Shown in pieces: positions 45,206 to 53,559 of a stretch of 64,000 nucleotides of DNA. The stretch comes from Bacterioplanoides pacificum (GTDB lineage Bacteria > Pseudomonadota > Gammaproteobacteria > Pseudomonadales > Oceanobacteraceae). The first letter of the stretch is position 1, and every line of letters starts with the position of its first letter. The notes under the pieces were generated by a model, which was given only the letters and a program-made list of their open reading frames with translations, was not told where the DNA came from and made no database searches. Both the position numbers and the translations under genes were made by a program. Where the stretch lies: assembly GCF_042648445.1 (NCBI RefSeq), contig NZ_JBHRYB010000005.1:248001-312000 (forward strand). Reading direction: 5' to 3'.

Positions 45206-47689
45206 ATGGCTGAACAAAAGCACCATTATTCCTCGGAGCCGGAACATTACATCCTGTCTCCTGAAAGTGAACCGTTTCTGGAGCGTCTGTTTTTTAACAA
45301 CCGTTTCCTGGTTCTGTTGATTCTGACCGCGCTGACCGCTGTGTTTGCATACGGTCTGACCAAAGTGAAGCTGGATTCCAGCATCGAAAAATACATCCCG
45401 CTGAACCATGAATACATTCAGAATTTTCTGGTTCATAAAGACTCCATGAAAAACGGGGTGGCCAATGTCAAAATTTCGGTGGAAGTGACCGATGGCGACA
45501 TTTTCACCAAAGAATATATGGAGACGCTGAGCAAAATTAACGACGACGTGTTTTTTATTAACGGCGTTGACCGCTCAGGTATGCAATCATTATGGACACC
45601 CAACGTTCGCTGGACGGAAGTGACCGAAGAAGGTTTTCAGGGTGGCCCGGTTATTCCGAGTACCTATGATGGTTCGCCCGACAGCCTGGAAAAGGTCCGC
45701 CAGAACGTGCTGAAATCCGGCCAGGTCGGACGTCTGGTTGCCAATAACTTCCGTTCGTCGATTCTGGATGTGCCGCTGGTCGAACTGGACCCGGAGACTG
45801 GTAAAAAGCTCAACTATCAGGAATTTTCTCACGACCTGGAAGAAAAAATCCGCGCCAAATACGGTAGCGAACAATACCGTATTTACATTACCGGCACGCC
45901 GAAAAAACTGGGTGACCTGCTGGATGGTGCCATTAAAATCGGATTCTTCTTCCTGGCTGCAGCGATAGCCACCGCGGTACTGTTATACCTTTATTCCCGT
46001 TGCATCAAAGGTACGCTGATTCCGATTCTGGCATCGCTGATTGCTGTGGTCTGGCAGCTGGGTGCACTGGCGTTAATGGGTTACACCGTCGACTTATATT
46101 CAGTGCTGGTGCCGTTTCTGGTGTTTGCCATCGGTATCAGTCACGCGGTGCAGATTATTTCCGGCATCGCGATTGAAGCCGGTAAAGGTGAAAACAAACT
46201 GATGGCTGCACGCAAGGCGTTCCGCGGTTTGTATGTGCCTGGGATGCTGGCCTTGATGAGTGATGCGATGGGTTTCCTGACGCTGTTGTTTATTGATATC
46301 GGTGTGATCCAGGAGCTGGCGGTATCTGCGTCTGTGGGTGTGGCGATGATCATCATCACCAACCTGGTGTTGCTGCCGGTTATTATGTCTTACGTTGGTA
46401 TTAGTGACAGCGGTATTCGCCACGCCGAAAAAACGGAAAAATCCGAACCTAAACTGTGGAAATTCCTGTCGCATTTTGCCACCCGTAAAGTGGCGCCGGT
46501 TCCGATCGTTATTGCCATTGCGATGGCTGTGGTGGGTTTCCAGGTCAGTCAGGATCTGAAGATTGGTGACCTCGATAAAGGGGCACCGGAATTACGTGCC
46601 GATTCCCGTTATAACCTCGACAACGACTTTATGGTCAGTAATTATTCCACCAGTTCCGATTTGTTAGTGGTGATGGTGGAAACGGCCAAAGAGCAGTGTA
46701 ACTCTTATAAAGTGATGGATGCTGTTGACCGCTTTATGTGGCATATGGAAAACGTCCCGGGTGTGCAGTCAACGGCGTCGCTGGTGACGGTTTCCAAGCT
46801 GGTGACCAAAGCGATGAACGAAGGCAACCTGAACTGGTCGGCGTTATCGCGTAACCAGACCATTCTGAATACGTCGATTCAGCGTGCTCCCAGTGCGTTA
46901 CTGAACCCAGACTGCTCAATGGCGCCGGTAATTGTGTATCTGAATGATCACAAAGCAGAAACGCTGGAAACGGCTGTAGCCGCTGTGGAAGCGTTTAAAA
47001 TCGACTACGACGACAGCGTTGATGAAAAATATTTTGGCTACCGGATTCCGGAAATTGAGCAAGCCATCGAAAATGGCGAAATTGACTCGGTACCGGTGCG
47101 CTTCCAGCTGGCGTCCGGTAATGCCGGTATTGAAGCCGCCACCAACCAGGTGATTGCTGATGCTCAGAATACCATGCTGATTTTTGTCTATGTGGTGGTT
47201 TTCCTGTTGTGTTTCGCTACATTCCGCTCTTTCACCGCGGTGGCCTGTATTATTATTCCGCTGGCATTAACTTCGATACTGAGCCAGGCGCTGATGACCT
47301 ATCTGGGAATTGGTGTCAAAGTAGCGACGCTGCCGGTGATTGCATTGGGTGTCGGTATTGGTGTCGACTACGGCATTTATATTTACAGCCGTCTGGAGGT
47401 GATGATCATCGCCGGTAAGTCGTTACAGGAAGCTTTCCTGGAAACCCTGAAGTCCACCGGTAAAGCGGTGAGTTTCACTGGTGTGACGCTGGCATTGGGT
47501 GTGGCTACCTGGATGCTGTCGCCGATTAAATTCCAGGCCGATATGGGCATTCTGCTGACCTTTATGTTCCTGTGGAATATGTTGGGTGCGCTGATTCTGC
47601 TGCCGGCACTGGCGCACTTCCTGTTAAGCCCGGAGCGTATTATTAAACGTCATAAACAACGCCACGGAGATATCGCACCAGCGGGCTGA
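45206..47689 (+). CDS. RND-superfamily (MMPL-like) transporter
   Basis: 827 residues. Two halves, each with a large periplasmic loop and six membrane helices; segments such as VPFLVFAIGISHAVQIISGI and LPVIALGVGIGVDYGIYIYS are the signature TM4-type helices. Proton-driven export of hydrophobic molecules is expected. No outer-membrane TolC partner is near. Operon with the YCF48 gene, preceded by DUF1329. Strong terminator follows. Substrate unknown. Confidence 0.9.
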   Translation: MAEQKHHYSSEPEHYILSPESEPFLERLFFNNRFLVLLILTALTAVFAYGLTKVKLDSSIEKYIPLNHEYIQNFLVHKDSMKNGVANVKISVEVTDGDIFTKEYMETLSKINDDVFFINGVDRSGMQSLWTPNVRWTEVTEEGFQGGPVIPSTYDGSPDSLEKVRQNVLKSGQVGRLVANNFRSSILDVPLVELDPETGKKLNYQEFSHDLEEKIRAKYGSEQYRIYITGTPKKLGDLLDGAIKIGFFFLAAAIATAVLLYLYSRCIKGTLIPILASLIAVVWQLGALALMGYTVDLYSVLVPFLVFAIGISHAVQIISGIAIEAGKGENKLMAARKAFRGLYVPGMLALMSDAMGFLTLLFIDIGVIQELAVSASVGVAMIIITNLVLLPVIMSYVGISDSGIRHAEKTEKSEPKLWKFLSHFATRKVAPVPIVIAIAMAVVGFQVSQDLKIGDLDKGAPELRADSRYNLDNDFMVSNYSTSSDLLVVMVETAKEQCNSYKVMDAVDRFMWHMENVPGVQSTASLVTVSKLVTKAMNEGNLNWSALSRNQTILNTSIQRAPSALLNPDCSMAPVIVYLNDHKAETLETAVAAVEAFKIDYDDSVDEKYFGYRIPEIEQAIENGEIDSVPVRFQLASGNAGIEAATNQVIADAQNTMLIFVYVVVFLLCFATFRSFTAVACIIIPLALTSILSQALMTYLGIGVKVATLPVIALGVGIGVDYGIYIYSRLEVMIIAGKSLQEAFLETLKSTGKAVSFTGVTLALGVATWMLSPIKFQADMGILLTFMFLWNMLGALILLPALAHFLLSPERIIKRHKQRHGDIAPAG

Positions 47690-47707
47690 TGTTTATGAGA
47701 TAATAAC

Positions 47708-47752
47708 AGCGGTGTCAGCACAGCCAGTGGTTGTGCTGACACCGCTTTTTTT
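47708..47752 (+). terminator. Strong Rho-independent terminator
   Basis: 15-base perfect stem (AGCGGTGTCAGCACA, 47708-47722, with 47732-47746), 9-base loop, T tract at 47746-47752. Ends the YCF48-RND operon. Confidence 0.93.
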
Positions 47753-47797
47753 ATGGAAAAAATTCGTCCGTATGGCTCAGAGGCAGACTGAACGGTT

Positions 47798-48820
47798 ATG
47801 AAACTCGGTGATATTTCGGTAGGAATGGTGGAATTAATGGGGCGTGCAGTCAGTGCGCTGGGCCATGATCCGCAACCCTTGTTCGGACAATATCAGCTGG
47901 ATGATTTAAAGTTGCGCTCTCCGGATGCGCGCATCAGCATTCCGCGTTTTATGCGTCTGGGACATGCCTGTATTGAACGTTTTGCCATTCCCTGGTTGGG
48001 GCTGGAGATGGGGCGCCAGAGTTCGCCGGGTATTCACGGGCTGGCGGGTCTGGTGGCACAAACCGCCCCGGATATCCGCAGCGCCTGCAAAGCGGTAACC
48101 GAGTTTGAGTTGTTATCCAGTTTTAATGCCCGTGGTCAGTCGCAGTTTGCCATTGAGCAGGGGGAAGGGGTGGCGCACTTCTACTCCATCAGTCCGTATA
48201 ACGCTTATAACCTGTTCGTGGTCGACTCAGTACTGGGTGGCTGGGTGCAGATGTTGCGCTGGTTGTCGGGGCGTGACGACCTGGTGAAGCGTCTGGAGTT
48301 TGAGTTTAAAGCGCCTCACTACCTCGAACATTACGACCATTATTTTTCCTGCGAGCTTCGTTTTGCGGCCGAACGTAATGCCGTTGTGCTGCATGACTGG
48401 GCGCTCGACCTGCCATCGCGCCATCGTTGTGCATCCACCCATCAGGGTCTGAAGCAATTGGCGGAGCGCGAATTAGAGCGGGTACGGCTGGGGTTAAGTT
48501 TCCGCGAAGTGATTGAGCGCGCCATTGGCCCGCTGCTGAAAGGTCAGACACCAACCCTGGATATGATCGCTCATCGGTTGAATATGGCGCCCTGGACCGT
48601 CAGGCGGCGCCTGAACGCTGAAGGCATCAGCTTTCAGCAGGTTATGAACGATACCCGCCGCGACCTGGCGGTCAGTTACGTGCGTGATACGACACTGACG
48701 CTGGGAGAAATTGCTTATTTGCTGGGATTTGGCTCAACCGCTGCGTTTCAGCGTGCCTTTAAACGATGGACCGGGCAGGCGCCCGGTCGTTTCAGAGAAG
48801 AAGCCCGGCTGCCAAAGTAA
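47798..48820 (+). CDS. AraC-family transcriptional regulator (OruR-like)
   Basis: 340 residues. OruR/Arabinose_bd ligand domain (MELLSS-like region QTAPDIRSACKAVTEFELL) and two helix-turn-helix units (DMIAHRLNMAPWTVRRRLNA; EIAYLLGFGSTAAFQRAFKR). It follows the RND operon after a strong terminator, so has its own promoter, and may regulate the trio upstream. Effector unknown. Confidence 0.88.
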   Translation: MKLGDISVGMVELMGRAVSALGHDPQPLFGQYQLDDLKLRSPDARISIPRFMRLGHACIERFAIPWLGLEMGRQSSPGIHGLAGLVAQTAPDIRSACKAVTEFELLSSFNARGQSQFAIEQGEGVAHFYSISPYNAYNLFVVDSVLGGWVQMLRWLSGRDDLVKRLEFEFKAPHYLEHYDHYFSCELRFAAERNAVVLHDWALDLPSRHRCASTHQGLKQLAERELERVRLGLSFREVIERAIGPLLKGQTPTLDMIAHRLNMAPWTVRRRLNAEGISFQQVMNDTRRDLAVSYVRDTTLTLGEIAYLLGFGSTAAFQRAFKRWTGQAPGRFREEARLPK

Positions 48821-48862
48821 TGGTTGTTGCTGGCCGGGCTGTATTGCGCTGTTGCGCTGCAG

Positions 48863-48943
48863 TTACAGTTCTACTGCATCATCAATGTCGTCGTCGTAAT
48901 CGTCATATGCGACGTCTAACAGATCTTCGATGTAATCAGACAT
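48863..48943 (-). CDS. Putative 26-residue acidic microprotein
   Basis: A frame of 27 codons with a textbook ribosome site (CAGGAGGAC then CGTT then ATG at 48943). The product is MSDYIEDLLDVAYDDYDDDI followed by DDAVEL: 12 of 26 residues are Asp or Glu. No known family recognised. The strong ribosome site and even codon pattern argue for a real gene. Convergent with the AraC gene. Reason for being very acidic is unknown; nucleic-acid mimic or metal binding are possible. Confidence 0.58.
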   Translation of the reverse strand: MSDYIEDLLDVAYDDYDDDIDDAVEL

Positions 48944-49361
48944 AACGTCCTCCTGTATTTTTTAACACGACCCGTCTTCCTGTCGGGCTACCATAATCCG
49001 GCCGATGGCTGAATGAACACATCAGCTAATGCATTGGTCATGCCAGATTGCTGTATCTTTAAATAATCTGACTTCGTGGTCAAGAAATGACTGCGAAAAA
49101 CAATGTAAAGCCGATAGCGCTAACATAGGGCGGTAATATGAACAGCAGATGACAAAAGACATCATTGAAAACGAACGGCGATAACTATCAGAAGCCAGGC
49201 GGATGGCAGAAGCCAAGCGGGTGACGATGGCCTGAAGAATCAGAGAAAAAGAAAATAAGAACTTGCTACAGCAGGAATAAAATAAGAAATGGTGGACTAG
49301 GCGGCATTCCGAGGACTCGCCGTGAGCCAATATTAATAATCAGAGGAAGTAAAATAAGAAA
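48944..49361. other. Non-coding gap between microprotein and tRNA array
   Basis: 418 bases. AT-rich parts with CACTG-free low-complexity stretches; a 102-codon minus-strand frame crosses it but lacks gene-like features. It contains a stray 21-base copy of the tRNA-Asp 3' end region (see repeat) and must hold the promoter of the microprotein. Otherwise I see nothing. Confidence 0.5.
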
Positions 49362-49370
49362 TGGCGGACT
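49278..49370. repeat. Direct repeat of the tRNA-Asp 3' end region
   Basis: Bases 49278-49298 repeat 49350-49370 with one mismatch (21 bases, 72 apart). The second copy spans the CCA and start of the acceptor stem of the last tRNA-Asp. Resembles a decayed tRNA copy or an attachment-site scar. Confidence 0.6.
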
Positions 49371-49438
49371 GGACGGGACTCGAACCCGCGACCCCCGGCG
49401 TGACAGGCCGGTATTCTAACCAACTGAACTACCAGTCC
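49362..49438 (-). tRNA. tRNA-Asp (GTC), copy 1
   Basis: 77-base cloverleaf with encoded CCA. Acceptor GGACTGG pairs with CCAGTCC, D-arm TAGTTCAGTTGGTTAGA, anticodon loop CTGTCAC (GTC), T-arm GGGTTCGAGTCCC. Last of six tRNAs in the array. Confidence 0.97.
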
Positions 49439-49487
49439 GCATCGTGCTTTTGCAAGCAACAGTCACTGTTTAACCACTTTGAGGTAG

Positions 49488-49563
49488 TGGTGGGTGATGA
49501 CGGGATCGAACCGCCGACCCTCTGCTTGTAAGGCAGATGCTCTCCCAGCTGAGCTAATCACCC
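49488..49563 (-). tRNA. tRNA-Val (TAC), copy 1
   Basis: 76 bases with CCA. Acceptor GGGTGAT, D-arm TAGCTCAGCTGGGAGAGCA, anticodon loop CTTACAA (TAC), T-arm CGGTTCGATCCCG. Confidence 0.97.
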
Positions 49564-49742
49564 ATTTTGTCTCGCTATTTTTTGTATTGCTGCGTTGTTC
49601 CTCATTCGACCCTTCACCTACCAAGCGGTATGTCTCGGGTTCTCATTGCGGTACGCCTTGCACTACAAAAACTATCGAACCAAAAATTCTGTACAGTTTT
49701 ACATCGGTATCAAGATGAGTAATTTTACTTCTTACAAGAAAA

Positions 49743-49819
49743 TGGCGGACTGGACGGGACTCGAACCCGCGACCCCCGGCGTGACAGGCCGGTATTCTAA
49801 CCAACTGAACTACCAGTCC
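49743..49819 (-). tRNA. tRNA-Asp (GTC), copy 2
   Basis: Identical in sequence to copy 1 over 77 bases. Confidence 0.97.
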
Positions 49820-49870
49820 GCAGCGTGCTTTTTCAAGCAACAGTCACATTGTTTAACCACTTTGGGATAG

Positions 49871-49946
49871 TGGTGGGTGATGACGGGATCGAACCGCCGA
49901 CCCTCTGCTTGTAAGGCAGATGCTCTCCCAGCTGAGCTAATCACCC
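49871..49946 (-). tRNA. tRNA-Val (TAC), copy 2
   Basis: Identical to copy 1 over 76 bases. Confidence 0.97.
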
Positions 49947-50009
49947 ATTTAGTCTCGTTACTGCCTGTATTACAAACACTATCGAACTAACTAATGATTT
50001 AACGAAAGA

Positions 50010-50086
50010 TGGCGGACTGGACGGGACTCGAACCCGCGACCCCCGGCGTGACAGGCCGGTATTCTAACCAACTGAACTACCAGTCC
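50010..50086 (-). tRNA. tRNA-Asp (GTC), copy 3
   Basis: Identical to the other two over 77 bases; the flanking bases outside the gene differ. Confidence 0.97.
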
Positions 50087-50114
50087 ATCGTTTCGTAAAT
50101 CGCTGCTTTTAGTT

Positions 50115-50190
50115 TGGTGGGTGATGACGGGATCGAACCGCCGACCCTCTGCTTGTAAGGCAGATGCTCTCCCAGCTGAGCTAATCACCC
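50115..50190 (-). tRNA. tRNA-Val (TAC), copy 3
   Basis: 76 bases, same sequence as the other Val copies; first gene of the array, 16 bases after the inferred transcription start. Confidence 0.97.
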
Positions 50191-50212
50191 GAACCCCTAA
50201 AAGCGAGGTCGC

Positions 50213-50240
50213 ATTCTACTGATATCCACCGGGCTGTCAA
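50213..50240 (-). promoter_or_regulatory. Sigma-70 promoter of tRNA operon
   Basis: On the minus strand TTGACA (50235-50240), a 16-base spacer and TAGAAT (50213-50218), then a GC-rich discriminator (GCGACC), as in stable-RNA promoters. Start about 50206, 16 bases before the first tRNA-Val. Confidence 0.85.
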
Positions 50241-50362
50241 ATACTTATTTGAGATTTTTTTAATTTTTTCAGTAACTTGCGCGAAAAAGGCGGATTTGCA
50301 GGTTTTTTAGACAAGCGCGGGGCAGAGATCGTGCAAATTCTGTACGTTTCGTCGTGCTGGCT

Positions 50363-50395
50363 AAAAAAAGACCTCCGGCCAAACGGCGGGAGGTC
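50363..50395 (-). terminator. Terminator of RND pump operon
   Basis: On the minus strand GACCTCC (from 50395) pairs with GGAGGTC (to 50370), then TTTTTTT (50369-50363). 23 bases beyond the pump gene's stop. Confidence 0.9.
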
Positions 50396-50417
50396 GTGTT
50401 ACCGCAAACGCTGATTG

Positions 50418-53400
50418 CTACTCAGTGATCGCCTGTTGCGGTTTACGTTTTTGTCTGGCCTGTTTCAGTTCTTCCCCCAAAACCAGCATACACGGGGTCA
50501 GGATCAGTGTCAGAAGGGTGGCGAAGGTCAGGCCGCCGGCAATCGCCGTTGACAGCTGGGTCCACCACTGGGAAGACGGAGCGCCAACCGAAAATTCCCG
50601 GTTCATCAGATCGATGTTCCACTGCATCACCATTGGCATCAGTCCCAGCACGGTGGTAACTGCGGTTAACATCACCGGTCGTAAACGTTGTGCGCCGGTA
50701 CGCAAAGCGGCATCAATGGGCGCGACGCCGTCCTGAATCAGGCGGTTATAGGTATCGATCAACACAATATTATTGTTCACCACGATCCCGGCCAGTGCGA
50801 TAACTCCCAGGCCGCTCATCACGATGCCAAAGGGTTCTCCACGAATCAGCAGGCCAAATAATACTCCGACAATGGATAAGATGATGGCGCTCATAATCAG
50901 GGTGGCGTTATAGAAGCTGTTGAACTGGGTCACCAGAATGGTGGCCATCAGAAAAATGGCGATGCCAAACGCTTTGCCAAGGAAGGCGCCGGTTTCGGCC
51001 ATTTTTTCAAAGTCACCGCGGAAACGGGGTTCCACTCCGGCGGCTCGCCAGTCGTATTGTTTCAGCGTTTCACTCAGCTGCATGATTTTGTCGTTCGGGT
51101 TAACACCATCCTCTACGTTGGCGGTTAAGCGATAACGCCGTTTGCCATCAATACGCACCACATCACCGGACTTAGGCACCGCCACGCGTTGCATAAAATT
51201 AGACACCGGGACCAGGCCATAGGCGGTTTGCACGTTAAACTGGGCAAACTGATCGATGTTGCGGGTTTCGGCCGGGTAACGCAGCAGAATTTCGACTTCA
51301 TCGTCGCTGTAATCCGGCTGGAATTCGCCCACTTTCTGGCCACCGGTGATCATCCGGATCATTGAGCCGGTGCTGACGATATCCGTACCAAAGCGGGTGG
51401 CTTCTTCGCGGTTGATGTCCAGCTGCCATTCGATGCCTTCTAATGGCCGGTCGTCGCGCACGTCTTTCAGTTGCGGGTCAGCCTCAAATACGGCTTTGAT
51501 GTTATCCAGCATAGGCTCAATGTCGGCGGCACTGGCAGCGGTAAACTGCAGCTGGATATCGGCACCGGATGCCGGACCGTTTTGTTTTTTCTGGGTTTCC
51601 ACCACGATGCCGGCGATGTCGGCGGTACGATGTTCAATGTCTTTCAGCACCTGATCGGCACTGCGACGGTGTTTCCAGTTCACCAGCTCAATCTGAATGC
51701 GGCCAATTACGTCTGCTGCGGCTTCATTTGGGGCACGAACAAACGTAGCGGTGTAAATCGATTCGATTTCTGCCATGTCGAAAATCCGCGCTTCTACCTG
51801 TTGCACCAGTGCTTCGCTTTCTTCCATGGATAGATTGCCCCGGGCGCGGACATCCACCAGGCCGACATCAACGTCGACATCCGGGAAGAACTCCACCCCG
51901 TGACCGAGGTTGGCGTAAATTACAAACGACAGCAGCAGGGCGCTGATGGCGGCGGCAAGAATTTTAAACGGATGGTGGAGCGCGCTGTTTAACACGCGGA
52001 TGTATTTACCGGTGAAACCGCTGAGCTCATCAAATCGCCCTTGTTCCGCCGCTTTCACCATATCCAGGGTCTTCATATGCTGAGTTGACGCTTTGCCTAA
52101 TAACGAGCCGATGGTAGGCACCACAATTAAGGCCATGATCAGTGATGCCGACAGGGTAAATAACAGCGTCAGCGGCAGATATTTCATGAATTCGCCGGTC
52201 ACGCCGGGCCAGAACAATAACGGCAGGAACACCGCTAAGGTGGTGGCGGTTGATGCAATGATTGGCCAGGCCATCCGTTTAGCGGCTTCGCCGTAGGCAT
52301 GGCGGGCAGCGGCACCTTCGGCCAGGCGCCGGTCGGCGTATTCGGTGACCACGATGGCACCATCAACCAACATGCCGACCGACAGAATCAGCGAAAACAG
52401 CACCACCATATTGAGGGTATAACCCATCAGGCTGAGCACGATTAAAGCCATCAGGAAAGCGCCGGGAATGGCAATACCAACCATAAAGGAACTGCGGATG
52501 CCGAGACTGGCGAGAATCAGAATCATCACCAGCAACGTGGCGACCAGTACGTTATTAAACAGGTCGTTTAACATCTCTTTAATCTGATCGGATTCATCCT
52601 GGGATAACCCTACCTGAATGCCCTGGGGCCAATACGGCTGCACCTGTTTGATGATGGCTTTGACGTCGTCCAGTGTGTCGATGATATTGGAGCCGATGCG
52701 TTTTTTAATCTCCAGTGTCACCGCCTGTTTGCCATTTACCCGGGCACTGTTTTTACGGTCTTTATAAGCCAGCCGGCCAACCGCAATATCACGGAATAAC
52801 ACCACATTGTCGCCGTCGGCTTTGACCGGCAGATTAAGGATGTCGGGGATGCTTTCGACCAGTCCGGGCACCTTAACGCCAAACCGGCCGGCGCCGGTAT
52901 CGAGATCTTCACTGGCCACCAGCTGGGCGTTATTGCTGACCAGCCGGCCCAGTTCGCTCAGGGTTAAGCCGTAGTTATCCATCCGTGCCGGATCGACGAT
53001 GATTTCGGCTATTTCTTCACGCTTACCGCGCACGGTTGCCTCTAATACACCTGGCAGGGCTTCCAGCCGGTCCTGCAGATCATCGGCGACGGCGTACAGT
53101 TCGGTTTCGTTGACTTCACCGGATAAGGTCACCACCATCACCGGAAACAGAGCGACGTTAATTTCTTTAACTTTGGGTTCTTTTGAGTCGAGTGGCAGTT
53201 CACCTTTGGCGTCGTCGACCTTCTGCCGCACGTCCAACAAGGCCTGGTCGATATCGGTATCGGTGTAAAACTCCAGCTGAATGGATAAATGACCGGCGCT
53301 GGCGGTGGACACCATTTCTTTCAGGCCATCGAGCGAACGCAGCTCTTTTTCCAGCGGTTTGTAAATCAGGGTGTCGGCATCTTCCGGGGCAATACCATCG

Positions 53401-53555
53401 TGAGTCACCGAGACATACACCAGCGGTACGGTGATGTCCGGATTACTTTCTTTGGGAATGGTGACCAGCGTGGTGACACCCACCAGTGCCACCAGGCAAA
53501 ACAGCATTAATACTGTACGCGACCGCTGTAAAGACGCATCAATCAGACTGTTCAT
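50418..53555 (-). CDS. RND efflux pump, AcrB/HAE-1-like
   Basis: 1045 residues. Inner-membrane proton-drug antiporter: N-terminal ALVGVTTLVTIPKESNPDI, porter domains with RGKREEIAEIIVDPARMDNY, helix 4 region containing SVGMLVDGAIVVTEYADRRL (the Asp pair of the proton relay) and the C-terminal IALAGIVVNNNIVLIDTYNR. Twelve membrane segments by pattern. Its adaptor gene lies upstream, four bases away, in one operon. No outer-membrane channel gene is near, so a TolC-like one elsewhere must be used. Confidence 0.93.
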   Translation of the reverse strand: MNSLIDASLQRSRTVLMLFCLVALVGVTTLVTIPKESNPDITVPLVYVSVTHDGIAPEDADTLIYKPLEKELRSLDGLKEMVSTASAGHLSIQLEFYTDTDIDQALLDVRQKVDDAKGELPLDSKEPKVKEINVALFPVMVVTLSGEVNETELYAVADDLQDRLEALPGVLEATVRGKREEIAEIIVDPARMDNYGLTLSELGRLVSNNAQLVASEDLDTGAGRFGVKVPGLVESIPDILNLPVKADGDNVVLFRDIAVGRLAYKDRKNSARVNGKQAVTLEIKKRIGSNIIDTLDDVKAIIKQVQPYWPQGIQVGLSQDESDQIKEMLNDLFNNVLVATLLVMILILASLGIRSSFMVGIAIPGAFLMALIVLSLMGYTLNMVVLFSLILSVGMLVDGAIVVTEYADRRLAEGAAARHAYGEAAKRMAWPIIASTATTLAVFLPLLFWPGVTGEFMKYLPLTLLFTLSASLIMALIVVPTIGSLLGKASTQHMKTLDMVKAAEQGRFDELSGFTGKYIRVLNSALHHPFKILAAAISALLLSFVIYANLGHGVEFFPDVDVDVGLVDVRARGNLSMEESEALVQQVEARIFDMAEIESIYTATFVRAPNEAAADVIGRIQIELVNWKHRRSADQVLKDIEHRTADIAGIVVETQKKQNGPASGADIQLQFTAASAADIEPMLDNIKAVFEADPQLKDVRDDRPLEGIEWQLDINREEATRFGTDIVSTGSMIRMITGGQKVGEFQPDYSDDEVEILLRYPAETRNIDQFAQFNVQTAYGLVPVSNFMQRVAVPKSGDVVRIDGKRRYRLTANVEDGVNPNDKIMQLSETLKQYDWRAAGVEPRFRGDFEKMAETGAFLGKAFGIAIFLMATILVTQFNSFYNATLIMSAIILSIVGVLFGLLIRGEPFGIVMSGLGVIALAGIVVNNNIVLIDTYNRLIQDGVAPIDAALRTGAQRLRPVMLTAVTTVLGLMPMVMQWNIDLMNREFSVGAPSSQWWTQLSTAIAGGLTFATLLTLILTPCMLVLGEELKQARQKRKPQQAITE

Positions 53556-53559
53556 CGGC

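Larger units (their letters stand above)
49362..50190 (-). repeat. Three tandem tRNA-Val/tRNA-Asp units
   Basis: Order of transcription is Val-Asp-Val-Asp-Val-Asp. The Val-to-Asp spacers at 49439-49487 and 49820-49870 are nearly identical, while the first (50087-50114) differs, so the last unit is a recent duplicate. The Val2-Asp3-side spacer (49947-50009) lines up with 49564-49742 apart from about 74 extra bases near 49589-49662. Confidence 0.85.

Noticed and set aside
49022..49330. 102-codon minus-strand frame between microprotein and tRNA array
   Set aside because: Low-complexity, cysteine- and serine-rich product without family resemblance; no clear ribosome site; overlaps the stray tRNA-end repeat.
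49494..50188. Short frames running through the tRNA genes
   Set aside because: They translate tRNA sequences; the repeated motif comes from repeated tRNAs.
49362..50190. Regularly repeated sequence resembling a CRISPR array
   Set aside because: Repeats fold as tRNA-Asp and tRNA-Val with encoded CCA; no cas genes in the window.
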